Source: Cryptomeria japonica
Taxonomy: Eukaryota; Streptophyta; Pinopsida; Cupressales; Cupressaceae
Reading direction: 5' to 3'
NCBI RefSeq assembly: GCF_030272615.1
Contig: NC_081414.1
Location: forward strand, 525,985,137 to 526,049,136
DNA length: 64,000 nt
This document shows, piece after piece, positions 34,053 to 47,295 of the stretch. The stretch's first letter is position 1. Every line of letters begins with the position of its first letter. The notes under the pieces are model-generated. The model did not search any database and was not told where the DNA came from. It saw only the letters and a program-made list of their open reading frames with translations. A program made the position numbers and the translations under genes.

Positions 34053-34935
34053 TCAGTTCAGGGTGTAAACTATAGTGCTGATTCCTTCTGTCCAAAATGT
34101 TTGAGGTACCTTCTTTTCTATCATCAGGGTTCTGGCACAATCCACAATTGATCTGTTTATTCTCCCGGCTATCCCATTTTTCTGAGGTGTTCTCGGTGTA
34201 GATACTTGCCTTTTTATACCATGATCATTGCAAAATAAGTTAAATTCATCAGAAGTGAACTCTCCTCCTTTATCAGATCTAAGACATTTCAGTTGTCTTT
34301 CTGTTTCATTTTCAACTCTTGCCTTGTACCATTTAAACATTTGAAAAGCTTCTGATTTTTCTTTTAAAAACATAACTGACATCATCCTTGAGTAATCATC
34401 CACAAATAATATGAAATATTTATCACCATAATAACTTTGAACTTTCATGGGACCACAAAGATCAGTGTGTACTAGATCTAAAATTCCTTTAGAAGTGTAG
34501 GACTTACTTGTAAAGCTTGATCTTGTCATCTTACCCATATGGCATCCTCGGCACATAGCATTCTCAGGTTTTTCCAGACTCGGTAGACCTCTTACTCGAT
34601 GCTTCTTACTTATTTTGACCAGATTATCAAAATTTACATGACAAAACCTTTTATGCCATAACCAGGTATCATCTATCTTTGCATAAAGACACTTGTTCCG
34701 AGTTGAGTCAAGATGAAATGTATTGCCTTTTGTTTTTGTCCCGGTAGTAGCTAACTTTCCATGCTTGTCATGAACTTTGACAATTCCTTTCTGAAATTCT
34801 ATTCGGTATCCTGTATTGTTTAGCTATGCTACACTCAACAAATTGTATTTCAAACCTTCAACCTAGTATACATCATCACATTTAGCATTGTCAAGAAGTG
34901 TTATAGATCCTTTATCTTTCACTAGACATGGTGCA
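34053..34935 (-). pseudogene. Copia integrase of element B
   Basis: Reading leftward, the zinc-binding HHCC region has LWHKRFCHVNF (near 34660) and CRGCHMGK (34550). The catalytic core has TDLCGP (near 34465) and SDKGGEF (near 34290). At the third catalytic position the sequence reads NGIAGRINRS (near 34170), with Gly where the DDE Glu is expected, so it would be inactive. The segment before 34556 also carries stops near 34860 and 34825. The stop at 34053 fits CGA to TGA. Confidence 0.9.
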
Positions 34936-36170
34936 TCATAATCTTACATAGCCTCCATCATAGTCTTCTAATTTAACAAACTTGTGTTTATCACCTGTCA
35001 TATGATGTGAGCATCCACTATCTATGATCCAAGAATCATTATTATTTATGTGAGATATTAGGGATTTTTCTTCATACCTTTCTTCATCAGATCCATCCTT
35101 AATAGCCACATAAACAACTTCCTTTGTATCAGTTTCATCAGATTTATCATCGTTGGATTCCTCATCAGCTACTAGACATGTCTTTCTGTCTCTCCTTCTG
35201 AAGTCTCGGTGTCCTCTGTATTGGTTGTCTTTCTGCCTGTTATCTCGGTATTCTCTCTTTTCACTAGATTCCTTGTCAGGACAGTTAGAAGCCATATCTC
35301 CTATTTTATCACAATTGAAACATTTTAAAGGTAGCTTCCCTTTATACTTACCTTTTCCTCTCGGTAACCTTCTGGCTAATAATGCTTCAAACTCTTCTTG
35401 CTTCTTGATTTCCTCATACAGTTTGTGCACTTCTTCCATGTTCTTATGAAATCTTTCACTTGCTCCACTGTGATTCCCTTCAGAGTAATTAATCATTCTT
35501 TCATTGTAATCATCAGTTTCACCAATATGAAAAGAACTGAATGCAGATTCTCCTTTATTTACCAAAGACCCACTGTTATCAAAATTACTTAACTCAAATG
35601 CATGTAGCTTACCAATAGTAGCATCCAAAGAAACTAGCATGTTAGGTACAAACCTCAATTCATTGATTGTAGAGACTCGAATAGCATAAGAAGGTAGAAG
35701 GGTTCTCAACAACTTACTTGTTACATCCCTTTCTTCAATAGTTCCTCCTGCTCCTTTAATTTGATTGACAGTCTCCTTTAACCTTGTACTGTATTGGGTT
35801 ATGTTCTCGCCTTCATTCATTCTCATGGATTCAAGTTGTCCTCTTAGACTATCTACTTTTTCTCTTTGAACATGTTCATCACCGCCATATACAGATATGA
35901 GCTTAGTCCACATTGCTTTTGCATCATTACAGCCTTCTAGGTCATTAAACTTGAGTCGGTCAATGCTGATGTTATTTCAATCATAGCTTGAATGAGTTCT
36001 TGCTTTGCCTTTATCTCTTCCAAGCTCATTGGGTTGGTGCTTGGTGGTATGTAATCATTCTCCAAATAATATGTTGCATATTCTCCAATTCCTGATAAAT
36101 GCAGCTTCATCCTTTTCTGCCATGTGGAGAAACTTGACTTGTTCAGCTTTGGTGCATCCCTTTTATACAT
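34936..36170 (-). pseudogene. Copia gag and protease of element B
   Basis: Gag begins near 36170 with YKRDAPKLNKSSFSTWQKRM, the substrate-binding-like start typical of Copia gag. A frameshift near 35930 moves to a second frame (35913-34936). The zinc knuckle reads CFNCDKIGDMASNC near 35310, with Asp where the His of CX2CX4HX4C belongs. The aspartic protease motif is WIIDSGCSHHMTG near 35015. Another frameshift near 34940 returns to the integrase frame. Confidence 0.9.
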
Positions 36171-36234
36171 CTTCGGATCTTTGCCTCAAGTACCTTTAAA
36201 CTTTTCTTCTAGAGTCCAAAGCTCTGATACCAAT

Positions 36235-37756
36235 TGTAAGTTCTGATACTAAATGTAAAGTACAGATGCCAATAGCTAACAAGATGAGAGGGGGGGGGGG
36301 GATCATACAAACGCAGTCTTCCATAAAATCAACAGATTCAACCTCGGTAACTTATACTTCAACAATGTAACCAAAAATTGTTAAACATGCTAACTCATAA
36401 ACACATAATCATCATAACACATATAACACCAGATTTAACGTGGAAACCCAAATAGGGAAAAACCATTGTGGGATTTCAGACCCACTAAGAAATATACTCT
36501 TCTAGAGTATGCTCGGTTAAAAGCAAATCCTGTTAAAGATTACAAACACATTGCTAGATGTGACCCGGTTAACGGATTTCCCTCAAATCTGTTAGGATCT
36601 TCACTGTGTTAGAAGTGACCTTGTCAAAGGATTTCAAACACTCATTTAGAATGTCACCTTGCTAGAGGGTTTACAAATAAAACTGTTAAGTCCACTTGGT
36701 TAAGAGATTTTCTGTCACTTACACAATAACAGTAATAAAAATATATCTGCAACTTCACATCTAAAATGCTAAAGCAGATTCTTATTTGCTCAAAACAATC
36801 TAGTCATAGGACTTATCTTGTCCCTCTGCTAGTCTCTCTACTCTATTATTCAAACAGGTCTTCAAGCTTCTGTGCTCGGTAATCACTATGTACCATCCCT
36901 ATGCTTACACTTGCCTGCATACATTGTTTATCAACAATTCCTTATTTATAAACAATTGCTAACCACTTAATCTCCTTGATCACATTTCCCTTGATCAATC
37001 ATAGCCATCAGATCTTCAAACTTGACCAGGTTCAATGTATCCTTTCGATTTGAAAACATTTTACCTCGCCTAGGGACTTGCATTCCTTTCTTGGAACTTG
37101 CACAAGGTTATTGTGGTTCAATCTGTGCTGTAGATCTTCCTACCAATTTTCCTTTGCCATAGATCCTTAACAAACTTCATGCACGACATACCAATCATTT
37201 ATACATCTCCAACTAATCATTGTCCTTCATTAAATAATGCTTTTATCCATCCAATGCGATCTGTCATAACTCGGTTGCAACTCGGTAAATACTAAACTTT
37301 ACTCGGTAGACATTCCACCTTCATTAAATGATATCGATAACCTTAGGGTTTACCGACTAGGTTCCTTAGGGTTTACCGATTAGGTTCTTTGCTCGGTTGC
37401 ATAATATATTATTAACCTTACAATCAACAACATTTGTAGGATATCAAAACAATCTAAACATCATGATCTCATCATTGTCTAACTCGGTAATAGTTGCCCA
37501 TTGAATATCTTATTCCTCCTCTTATTCATCACATTCTTTCTATGTCTTTTATCGACATCTTAATTCTCTTCAAATCAATCTTCTCAAGATATGGCAACAT
37601 CATACTCAATCAGAAAATCAATTTCTTGACATCAATGACAAAATAATGTTATAAAGATAGTTATCATCCTTCTTCAGTTATATCAATAATCTTCAACAAC
37701 CTTCTCAATATCCTCAATGAATATCAACAATCTTCCTTTCTACTGAAATGCCAATA
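36235..37756 (-). repeat. 5' LTR of element B
   Basis: It starts TGTAAGTTCTGATAC and ends CCAATA (partner CCAACA). A G-run of 13 (about 36289-36301) contrasts with nine in the partner. TTAGGGTTTACCGA occurs twice near 37340-37380 against once in the partner, explaining most of the length difference. Confidence 0.92.
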
Positions 37757-37862
37757 GACAAAGCATATCTAGACCAACATCCATCCAGTTAACCAGATTT
37801 GACATAAATGACAACCATACAAGCTCATGCTAACAACAATCTCCAACAATATCCCCCTTTTT

Positions 37863-40800
37863 CATTGATGGAAACACTAATGAAAAATTGATAATCTCGT
37901 AATAACTCTCTTTCATTGAATACTCTCTCCCGCTTTGACAACAATGACAAAAGGCATTGAAAGAAAAAGAAACATACTAATCAAACTCTCTTTCATTGAA
38001 TACTCTCTCCCCCTTTGACAACAATGACAAAAGGCATTGAAAGAAAAAGAAACATACTAATCAAATTATACCACTTCTCCCCCTAAGAGTAGCATCAACA
38101 CCAATCTAGGAGACAAGGATGCGCTAAGTCCCCCCTGGAAAGATGCACCACTGAAATGCATCTAGTTAGAAAAAAAAGGCAGTAACCCCTAACTTTTGCT
38201 TGAGATACTCAAAAGTATCCTTCGCCAATGCCTTAGTAAAAACATCTTCATCTTCTTTGATGTAGAAATGTATTCTAATCTGAATTCCTTTTTTGCAACA
38301 TTCTCTCTTAGGAAATGATAAATATGTTTAGTTCTTGAATGCATAACTGGATTCTTTGATTTTTTTTAGCACTGGTATTATCACACATGATAGGAATAAC
38401 CTCATCATATACTACTATGATATCCTTTAGAGTATCCTTCATCCACAAAACTTGAGTACAACAAGATGTTGCGGCAATGTATTTAGCTTATGCAGTTGAT
38501 AATGATACAAATTCTTGTTTCTTACTCATCCATGAAACCAATTTGTCTCCCAAAAAGAATGTTCCACCACTGGTACTCTTCATGTCATCAACACTTCCAG
38601 CCCAATCAACATCTGTATATGCCTTCAACATGAAATCTCCATCTTTCTTTTACCATAAGCCAAAATTTAAAGTTCCTTTCAAATATCTGAAGATCCTCTT
38701 CACTGCTTGATCATGAGTCTTGTTCTGACTAGCTTGAAATCTAGTAACCAAACATACAACCGACATAATATCTAGTATAGAAGTGGTAAGATGCAACAGT
38801 CCTCCAATCATAGATTTTTACTTCTTTTGCTCAACATCCAGAGATGCATCATCTTTGCCTAACTTGCATCCAACATGTAAAGGGTTAGTAACAGGTTTAA
38901 AATTCCCCATGTCAAACTTCTTTAACATCTCTTTAACATACTTAGCTTGAGAAATAAAAATTCCATCATCCAATTGAGTAACTTTAAGACCAAGAAAGAA
39001 CGACATCTCTCCAAACATAGACATCTCAAATTCTTTCTACATCTGATTTGCAAATTCTTTACACAAGCCATCACTTCCTCCAAAGATAATATCATCAACA
39101 TAAACAACAACAATCAACAACGTAATGCCTTCAACCTTGAAATAAAGATTGTTTTTTGTAGTTCCTTTCCTAAAATTTTTCTATAACAAATATTTGTCTA
39201 GTCTTTCATACCACACTCTAGGTGCTTGTTTAAGTCCATACAATGCCTTCTTCAATCTAAAAATCATGTCTGGATCATTTGACAGTTTGAATCCATCTAG
39301 TTGTTCAATGTATACTTTTTCTTCCAATTCTCCATTAAAAAATGCTAACTTAACATCCATTTGATATACTCTAAAGTTGTTGTAGGCAGAAAATATAAGA
39401 AACATTCTAATAACTTCCATCCTAGCAATTGGAGAAAATGTTTCTTCAAAATCAATACCTTCTACCTATGAGTATCCTTTACATACCAATTTTTCCTTGT
39501 TTCTTGCGACTTGTCCTTGTTCATTCCATTTGTTCCAAAACACCCACTTCGTTCCTATCATATTTTTGAATACCAGTCTAGGTACTAGCTACCAAGTCTG
39601 ATTCTTCTATATCTGATTCAGTTCTTCTTCTGTGGATTTTACCCAACTTTCTTCTTTGCTTTCTTTTCCATATGATTTAAGTTCAATGAGTGAAAGAAAA
39701 CAACAATTACTTTTCTCATTTACCTCTATAACACTTCTTCTTCTTTGAACTCCTTTATTCTTGTCTTCGATTATCTGATCTTCCGAGTGATTCCTCTACA
39801 CATATTTCAGGGTCTTAATTGTTTGCTTTGGTTCTTCTTTGTCCTCTTCTTTTGCTTCATCTGGTTTATCTTCTTTGCTTCCTTTCAGAGTTGTTGTTTC
39901 TTCTACCATAGCAGGTATGGTCTCAAATTCAATCTCTTGAACAAATTCAAGGGGTGGTCTAATCCCATGCCTCACATACTTTCACATTTGTACCCTCCAC
40001 TATCTTGTTTAATCTTTTATCATAACATTTGTAAGCCTCACTATTTGTAGCATATCCCAAGAATATTCCTTTATCAGCTCTAATATCAAACTTTTCGAGG
40101 TCATTCTCATCTCTTTTGATATAGCACTTACTCCCAAAGGTTTTGAAATATTTCACAATAGGTGATCTTCCTACCACAACTCATAAGGTGTCTTCGTATG
40201 ATTTATCCTTATATAAACCATATTAAGAATGTAAACAGTAGTATGCATAACTTCTTTCCAATAAAGATTAGCCAAGCTAGCATCTTTCATTATAGTTCTA
40301 TCCATCTCAATAATAGTTCTATTCTTCCTTTCTACCACACCATTCTGTTGAGGAGTTCTCGAAGTAGAAAGATGTCTCCTAATACCATATTTCTCATAGA
40401 AATTGTCAAATTCATTTGAAGAAAACTGTCCACCTCTATCAGATCTCAAACATTTGATTCTAGCATCAACTTGATTCTCTACTATTTACTTGAATGCTTT
40501 AAATCTTTCAAAAGATTCAGACTCTTCTCTAAAAAAGGTAACCCATGCCTTTCTAGAATAATCATCAATGAGTAACATACAATACCTTTCACCATTAAGT
40601 TCGCTTGTCCTTGTAGAGCCACATAGATCTGTATCAATTATCTCCAATGGATATGATGTAGAATACTCTTTGTTCTTGAAACTTCTCTTTATTTTCTTTC
40701 CTAACTGACATTCCCTGCACAACGTGTCAATAGGCTTGATAATCCTTAGTAAATCTCTTACTACTTTATAGTTATTGATCTCTATCATGTTATCAAAGTT

Positions 40801-42265
40801 AAAATATCCCATCCTCTTATACCATAGCCAACATTCATTACTTTGACTTAGATAACATCTATTTCCACTTTTGTCCTTTATGTAATGAACATTTCCACTT
40901 GTCCTGATTCCTTTTGCTATCAACTTTCTCGTTCTACCTTTTCTGATCATACATCTAGTTTATGTAAACACAACTTCATAACCTCTATTGCACATTTGAA
41001 TAACACTCAACAAACTTTGTCTCAATCCTTCTACATAATAAACACCATCAGTTTTATGCTTACCATCAATTGAGATGCATCCTAGTCCACAAATTAGTGC
41101 AAATTCCTCTCCTACAAATTTCACAAATCCACCATCATACTTCTTCAGAGTGATGAATTTGTTTGTCTCCGGTCATGTAATTTGAGCATCCGAAAACAAT
41201 GGTCAATGATCTAGGTTCAACTTTAGCATTTAGTGCAATCTTCTCTTCCAGTCTTCTAGATCTTTCCTAATACTTCTCCTCTATACCCAAAAATAAAGAT
41301 TCTTCATTCGAGTCTTCAAAATCTTATTCTTCAGATGAATGTCTCCATAGAGAAAAAACTCATTTTCCCTTTATCTCTATCATCTGTTCTTTTCTCAAAA
41401 TCATTTCTTCTATATTTATTTTTCTTTTCATCATCCTCAAGATTTCTATAATCTTATTTGTATATACATTTAGAAGCATAATGACCAATTCTTCCACAAT
41501 TAAAGCATTTCAAGGGAAACTTACCTTGTTACTTTCTAGTTCCTCGCTTTAGCTTTCCTACAAATTTTGCTTCAATCTCATCCAGGTTCTCACTTGTTTC
41601 TGGTTCATCTCTTGATATCCTTGAAATGTTGAATGCAACTTCTCTTCTATAGGACTTTATATATTCCATCTCTCCAATTTCATAGGCAGATAATGTACCA
41701 ATAAGCCGATCAATTGTATAATTCAAATCATGGCATTCTTTAATAACACACTTCTTTGATTTGTAGGGTTTTGTCAATGTAAACAAGATCTTCCTGATAA
41801 CATCACTTTCTTCAATCACCCCACCAACAAATTAGATATCTTCCACTATATCATTCACTCTATGTATGTAGCTCTCAACACTTTCATCATCAACCATTCT
41901 AAACCTTCAAATTTTTGCTTCAAGTTCAAGAGTCTTGCTTGTCGAGTCTTTGGATCACCTTCATATGCATAAAACAACTTGTTCCAAATTCCTTTAGCTT
42001 CTTTCATTCCTTTAACCTTGCCAAAAAATTCATCACTAAGACAACTGATAAGAATTGTTCTAGCCTTTACATTTCTCTCCTAAGCCTCAATCTCATCCAA
42101 AGTTGATGGTCCATTCTAAGGTTGTTGATAACCTATCTGGAGAATCTCGCATATTCCATTCTTCAATGCTTCCAAATAAAATTCCATTCTTTCCTCCCAA
42201 TAGGTATAATGAATTCCATCAAACATTGGAGCTTTAATATGAAGATCCTACACCATCTCTAGATC
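37863..42265 (-). pseudogene. Copia gag-pol of element A, heavily broken
   Basis: Reading leftward: gag start MFDGIHYTYWEERMEFYL near 42225; an intact zinc knuckle CFNCGRIGHYASKC near 41510; integrase from about 40860 with LWYKRMGYFNFD, CRECQLGK (40710), TDLCGS (40640), SDRGGQF (40445) and NGVVERKNR (40350, the third catalytic residue kept). RT has YQMDVKLAFFNG (near 39360), [11 protein letters not shown] (near 39230) and an intact YVDD (near 39100). RNase H remnants run to about 38400. Frames at 38818-39024, 39181-39420, 40171-40449, 40486-40950 and 41529-41819 are the longest surviving pieces, with several frame changes. The decay fits its LTR divergence. Confidence 0.88.
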
Positions 42266-42716
42266 TACCTCAAGCGGTTAAGCTTTCCAAACAGGAACCT
42301 TGCTCTGATACCAATTGTTGAATACCCAACATGACTGAGAGGGTGGGTGATTTAGTCCGAAATTTCAAAAGCAATTATTAATCAACCTATTTAACAACAC
42401 TTTAATCATCAACACATCAAGCATAAACACATAAACACGTGGACACCATATTTACGTGGAAAACCCGAACATGGGAAAACTATGGTGAGAATCTAACTCA
42501 AAACATAAATAATAATGTTTACCATATTTTAGGCTTGTAGCCAATGAGCATCAACACCTGAAGGACTTGCAGAACCAAGGTGCACCACCTTAGGCAAGAT
42601 ACAAAGAGGACTTGTACAAATGAAGAACACTTCTTTAGGACAAGATACAAATTGTTGTTGGAGGACTCACTGTCAATCAACAATGAATGAAATAACTGAA
42701 TTAAAATTGAGAAGGA

Positions 42717-43174
42717 TGTTGAAATGTGGCAATTGATCAGCAAAGTACTGTACACTCAGCACGTATCCTCATCGGGGTCCGGGGCCGGGCCGGGCCGGGA
42801 TTCGGGGGCAGCAACCCCCGAGAAAAGTGGGGGTTTGGGGGCGGGAGCCCTCGAGAATTTTTTTTTTTGCCGTTTTTTCTTTGATGAAAACTGACATTGT
42901 AATAAAACCCTAAAAAGGCCAACTTTGTTTGTTGCCCTAAAAACACATGTGATAAGCGGCTGGGATGCTTAAGGCATTGTAAGGTTGATATACTATTTTT
43001 GCTGGATAATAAGAAAGATTAGATGACTGTGTATGGTGGACGTAACCCATTCTGGGTGAACCATGTTAAATCTCTGTGTTATTCGTGTCCTGTTTTATTT
43101 CTTTATCTTTTGTATTTAAATCTACATATAATTGTTAGTTCATATTTGCTTCGGATCTGCTTGAAACCCTAACA
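42717..43174 (+). repeat. 5' LTR of element C
   Basis: TGTTGAAATGTGG to GAAACCCTAACA. It contains the GC-rich block 42759-42882 (GGGCCGGG repeats, then CCCCCGAG and a T-run) that the right LTR lacks. Confidence 0.92.
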
Positions 43175-43234
43175 ATTGGTATCAGAGCGAGGTTTTCTGT
43201 AAATTGGCAGGACTTTCAGATTTGAGTGGGAGCA

Positions 43235-46200
43235 ATGGAGGATTCCAAATTCAAGGTCGAAAAGTTTAACGGCCAGAATTATCAGTTATGAAAAATGCAG
43301 ATGGAGGATTACCTGTATCAAAAGGATTTGTGGTGGCCATTGGAAGGAAAGGCAAAGAAAGCGACCACAATGTCAGATGAAGAGTGGGACATTTTAGATA
43401 GAAAGGCACTGGGATCCATTCGATTGTGCCTTGCACCGTCTGTAGCATTCAATATAATAGAAGCAAAAATGACTGTAGATTTGATGGCGACATTGGCTAA
43501 GTTGTATGAGAAACCCTCGGCTTTGAATAAGGTATTTCTTATGAAGCGTTTGTTTAATTTGAAAATGAGTGAGGGAGGATCTGTAGCGAAGCACTTAAAT
43601 GAATTTAATACAATTACCAGTCAATTGTCTTCAGTAAAAATTACTTTTGCAGAAGAGGTTAGGGCTCTCTTGATTTTATGTTCTTTGCCAGAAAGCTAGA
43701 ATAGCTTGGTTATGGCTGTAAGTAACTCTGTCTCTGGTAAAAATACTTTGGTATTTGATGATATTGTTGGTGTTATCCTAAGAGAGGAAATGCAAAGGAA
43801 AAGAACAGGTGAGACTCCAACATCATCAGGTAGTGTTTTGAATGTGGAGAACAGAGGAAGATCAAAGGAAAGAGGAAAAGGCCCTGAGAATGAGAAGTCA
43901 CGAGGGAAGTCAAAGAAAGGACGCTCTCAATCTAGAGGAAAGAAAGATTGCTGGTACTGTGGAAAGCCTGGTCATCTAAAGAAAGACTGTTGGTCTCGGA
44001 AAAACAAAGAAGGAGACAAAAATGAAAATGATAGTAAGGAAGCTAATATTGCAAGTAATACTTTACAAGATGCTTTAATCTTATGTTTGGATAATGTTAA
44101 TGATTCCTGGGTAATAGATTCTGGGGCTTCATTTCATGCTACACCCCATAGAAAATATTTTCTAGATTATGTTCAAGGTGATTTTGGACAGGTATATTTG
44201 GGTGATGATGAGCCCTGTCAAATTGTTGGAAAAGGAAAGATAAATATCAAGTTGCAGAATGGAAATGGCTGGTTTCTGCAGGAGGTAAGACATGTTCCTA
44301 ATTTAAGAAGAAATTTAATTTCTGCAGGGCAACTAGGTAGTGAAGGTTGCATAGTTACCCTCTCAGACAGTATGTGGAAGGTTGCTAAAGGATCATTAGT
44401 AATAGCTAAAGGTGCGAAGGTAGGCACATTATATCTGTGTATAGGTAACACTTACTCTACCCTAGCTGCTACAAATAAAGTTACTACAGGGAAAACAACA
44501 ATAAATGTTGCAAGAATAGATTCGATAATGTGGCACCATAGGCTTGGGCACATGAGTGAGAAAGGGATGAAAACCCTTCACTCCAAAAATCTATTTCTAG
44601 GACTAAAAAAGATTGATTTAGAGTTCTGTGAAAACTGTGTTTATGGTAAACATAAAAGAGTCAGATTTCTCAAGGTTGGGAAAGAGAAGAAGAGTGAGAA
44701 GTTAGAGCTTGTACATTCAGATGTATGGGGACCAGCTCAGGTATCATCTCTTGGTGGCTCTTGTTATTATGTTATTTTTATTGATGACTCAACCAGAAAA
44801 ACATGGGTATATTTCCTAAAACAAAAATCAGATGTTTTTGAAACTTTTAAGAAATGGAAAGCTTTGGTTGAGAATGAGACAGGAAAAAAGTTGAAGTGTC
44901 TCAAATCAGATAATGGAGGTGAGTATTGCAGCAAAGCATTTGAAGATTACTGTTCCTTAAATGGGATTCGAAAGCAGAAGACAGTTCCAGGAACTCCACA
45001 GGAAAATGGTGTGTCAGAGAGAATGAATAGGACTATCATGGAACGTGCGAGGAGCATGAGATTGCATGCTGGATTGCCCTTACATTTTTGGGCAGATGCT
45101 GTACATACTGCTGTCTATTTGATAAATAGAGGACCTTCAACCCCTTTGGATGGTGGTATTCCAGAGGAGGCATGGACTGGTAGAAAGGTAAATTATTCTT
45201 TTCTAAAAACTTTTGGTTGCAAAGCTTTTGTCCATGTTGATAAAGAAAACAAAACCAAGCTTGATGCTAAATCTCAGAAATGTACCTTCATTGGATATGG
45301 GATAGATGAATATGACTATCGGTTATGGGATTTTGAAAATAAGAAAATAATTAGAAGTAGAGATGTTATATTCAATGAGAAGGTTATGTATAAAGAACAG
45401 ATGCAGGAAAAGAAGCATGAACAAGACAAACAAGAATATGTGGTGTTGGATGAGATTCCTGAAAATGAAATGCCACAGGTACCTGATGCTCAGCAACAAT
45501 AGATTGTCCCACAAACTCCTGCAAGTGTTAGACGTTCTATGAGGACAAGTAGACCCCCTGAAAGATTTTCTCCTTCTTTGTATTCTATTTTATTAACGGA
45601 TTCTGGTGAACCAGAAGAATATGAAGAAGCAATGCAGGTAGATGCCAAACAACAGTGGGAGCTAGGCATGAAAGAGGAGATGGACTCCATGATGAAAAAT
45701 AAGACTTGGGACTTAGTCCCTTTACCTGCAGAAAAAAGAGCCTTGCCTAACAAATGGGTTTATCGGCTGAAGGAGGAGGAAGGAGGTTAGAAAAGATATA
45801 AGGCCAGACTTGTGGTAAAAGGTTTTGCACAGAAAAAGGGTATAGATTATGATGAAATATTTTCTCCAGTTGTAAAAATGACTTCAATTAGAACTATACT
45901 TAGTCTTGTGGTTGCAGATGATTTACATCTTGAACAATTAGATGTCAAAACAACTTTTCTCCATGGATATTTGGAGGAGGAAATTTACATGTTGCAACCA
46001 CAGGGATATGAGGTCAAAGGTAAGGAGAACTTGGTGTGCAGGTTGAAGAAAAGTCTGTATGGCCTAAAGCAAGCACCTCGACAATGGTATTTAAAATTTG
46101 ATAGTTTCATGGCTGAACACGGTTATCATAGATGTCATTTTTATCATTGTGTATATTTTCAGAGATTTGATAATGGTAGTTATATTATCCTGTTGCTTTA

Positions 46201-47159
46201 TGTTGATCACATGCTTGTTGCTGGGTCTAACATGCAACATATAAATGATCTTAAACAGAAATTAGCCAGGTCATTTGCTATGAAGGATTTGGGTGTAGCT
46301 AAGAAAATTCTCGATATGAGGATTACACGGGATAGGAAAAATAGAACCTTGAATTTGTCCCAAAGTGAGTATATAAAGAAGATGTTGAAAAGATTTAACA
46401 TGCAGGATGCAAAAGCAGTTAGTACACCTTTGGCTAGTCGTTTCAAATTGACTAAGGAGATGTTCCCAAAGGCACAGGAAGAGGTTAATAAAATGTCTGA
46501 TCCTGTATTCATCAGTTGTTGGCAGTCTGATGTATGCAATGGTATGCACAAGGCCAGATATTGTACATGCAGTGGGAGTTGTGAGCAGGTTTATGAGTAA
46601 TCCGGGTATGGAACATTGGAATGTTGTGAAATGGATTCTTCGGTATTTGAAAGGAACTACTATGAAGGCATTATGTTTCAAAGGATCTAATGCTGCTCTG
46701 AGTGGATTTGTTGACTCTAATCTGGCGGGTGATATTGATTCACGGAGGAGTACTACAGGGTATGTTTTTACTATAGGGGGAACTGCAGTCAGTTGGATTT
46801 CTAGGCTGCAAAAGGTTGTTGCACTTTCAACCACTGAAGCTGAGTATGTTGCTGCTACAGAAGCCAGGAAGGAGATGATTTGGTTGCAATGTTTTCTGGA
46901 GGAATTGGGTCAGACACAAGAGGATAGCCCATTGTATACTAATAGCCAGAGTGCCATTCATCTTGCGAAGAACTCTGATTTTCATTCAAGGACAAAGCAC
47001 ATTCGGCTTAAGTACCACTTCATCCGGACTGTTTTGGAGGAGGGTCAGTTACAGCTTGAGAAGATTCACACAAGTGAGAATCCTGCCGATATGTTCACGA
47101 AGGCAGTTCCACAAGAGAAGTTGATTTCTTCATCAGTTTCTGTTGGTCTTCTTGATTGA
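43235..47159 (+). pseudogene. Copia gag-pol polyprotein of element C
   Basis: The start is MEDSKFKVEKFNGQNY at 43235, 47 bases after the primer-binding site. Domains: gag to about 43930; intact zinc knuckle CWYCGKPGHLKKDC (near 43950); protease WVIDSGASFHA (near 44110); integrase with HHRLGH, CENCVYGKH, HSDVWGP, SDNGGEY and NGVSERMNR, so the HHCC and DDE residues are present; RT with [23 protein letters not shown] and a catalytic box reading YVDH (46199-46210) where YVDD is expected; RNase H with STTEAEYVAA. Stops at 43289, 43697, 45500 and 45788 and a frameshift near 46510 break it. The first two fit Trp codons changed to TGA and TAG, the third CAG to TAG. Length and order resemble the TNT 1-94 group. 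Confidence 0.95.
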
Positions 47160-47295
47160 TAATTATGGAATTTATACCAGTCGAGTCCTAGTGTTTTATC
47201 CAGCGGATGCTGCATGTACAGTGGTGTCGTGTAGTAACAATCTCCAAGTGGGAGATTGTTCGGTGTGGAGCCTAATCAGTCTCCAAGTGGGAAAT

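Larger units (their letters stand above)
30054..37756 (-). mobile_element. Ty1/Copia element B, nested in an LTR of A, minus orientation
   Basis: The LTRs are 30054-31550 (1497 bases) and 36235-37756 (1522 bases, including a small local duplication near 37360). The flanks are GACAA at 30049-30053 and 37757-37761. The primer-binding site lies at about 36221-36232 (minus, TGGTATCAGAGC); the purine tract, next to 31550, reads AAAGGGGGAAAT on the minus strand. The LTRs differ by about 4% over the first 260 bases. A gag-protease-integrase-RT-RNase H order identifies it as Ty1/Copia. Confidence 0.94.
28922..37848 (-). repeat. 3' LTR of element A, split by element B
   Basis: Parts 28922-30053 and 37762-37848 rejoin across the GACAA duplication. 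It starts TGTTGAACACCC and ends CTCCAACA. Confidence 0.88.

Noticed and set aside
46207-46834. Long minus-strand frames across the pol of element C
   Set aside because: The plus strand carries clear RT and RNase H motifs; the minus frames are antisense shadows.
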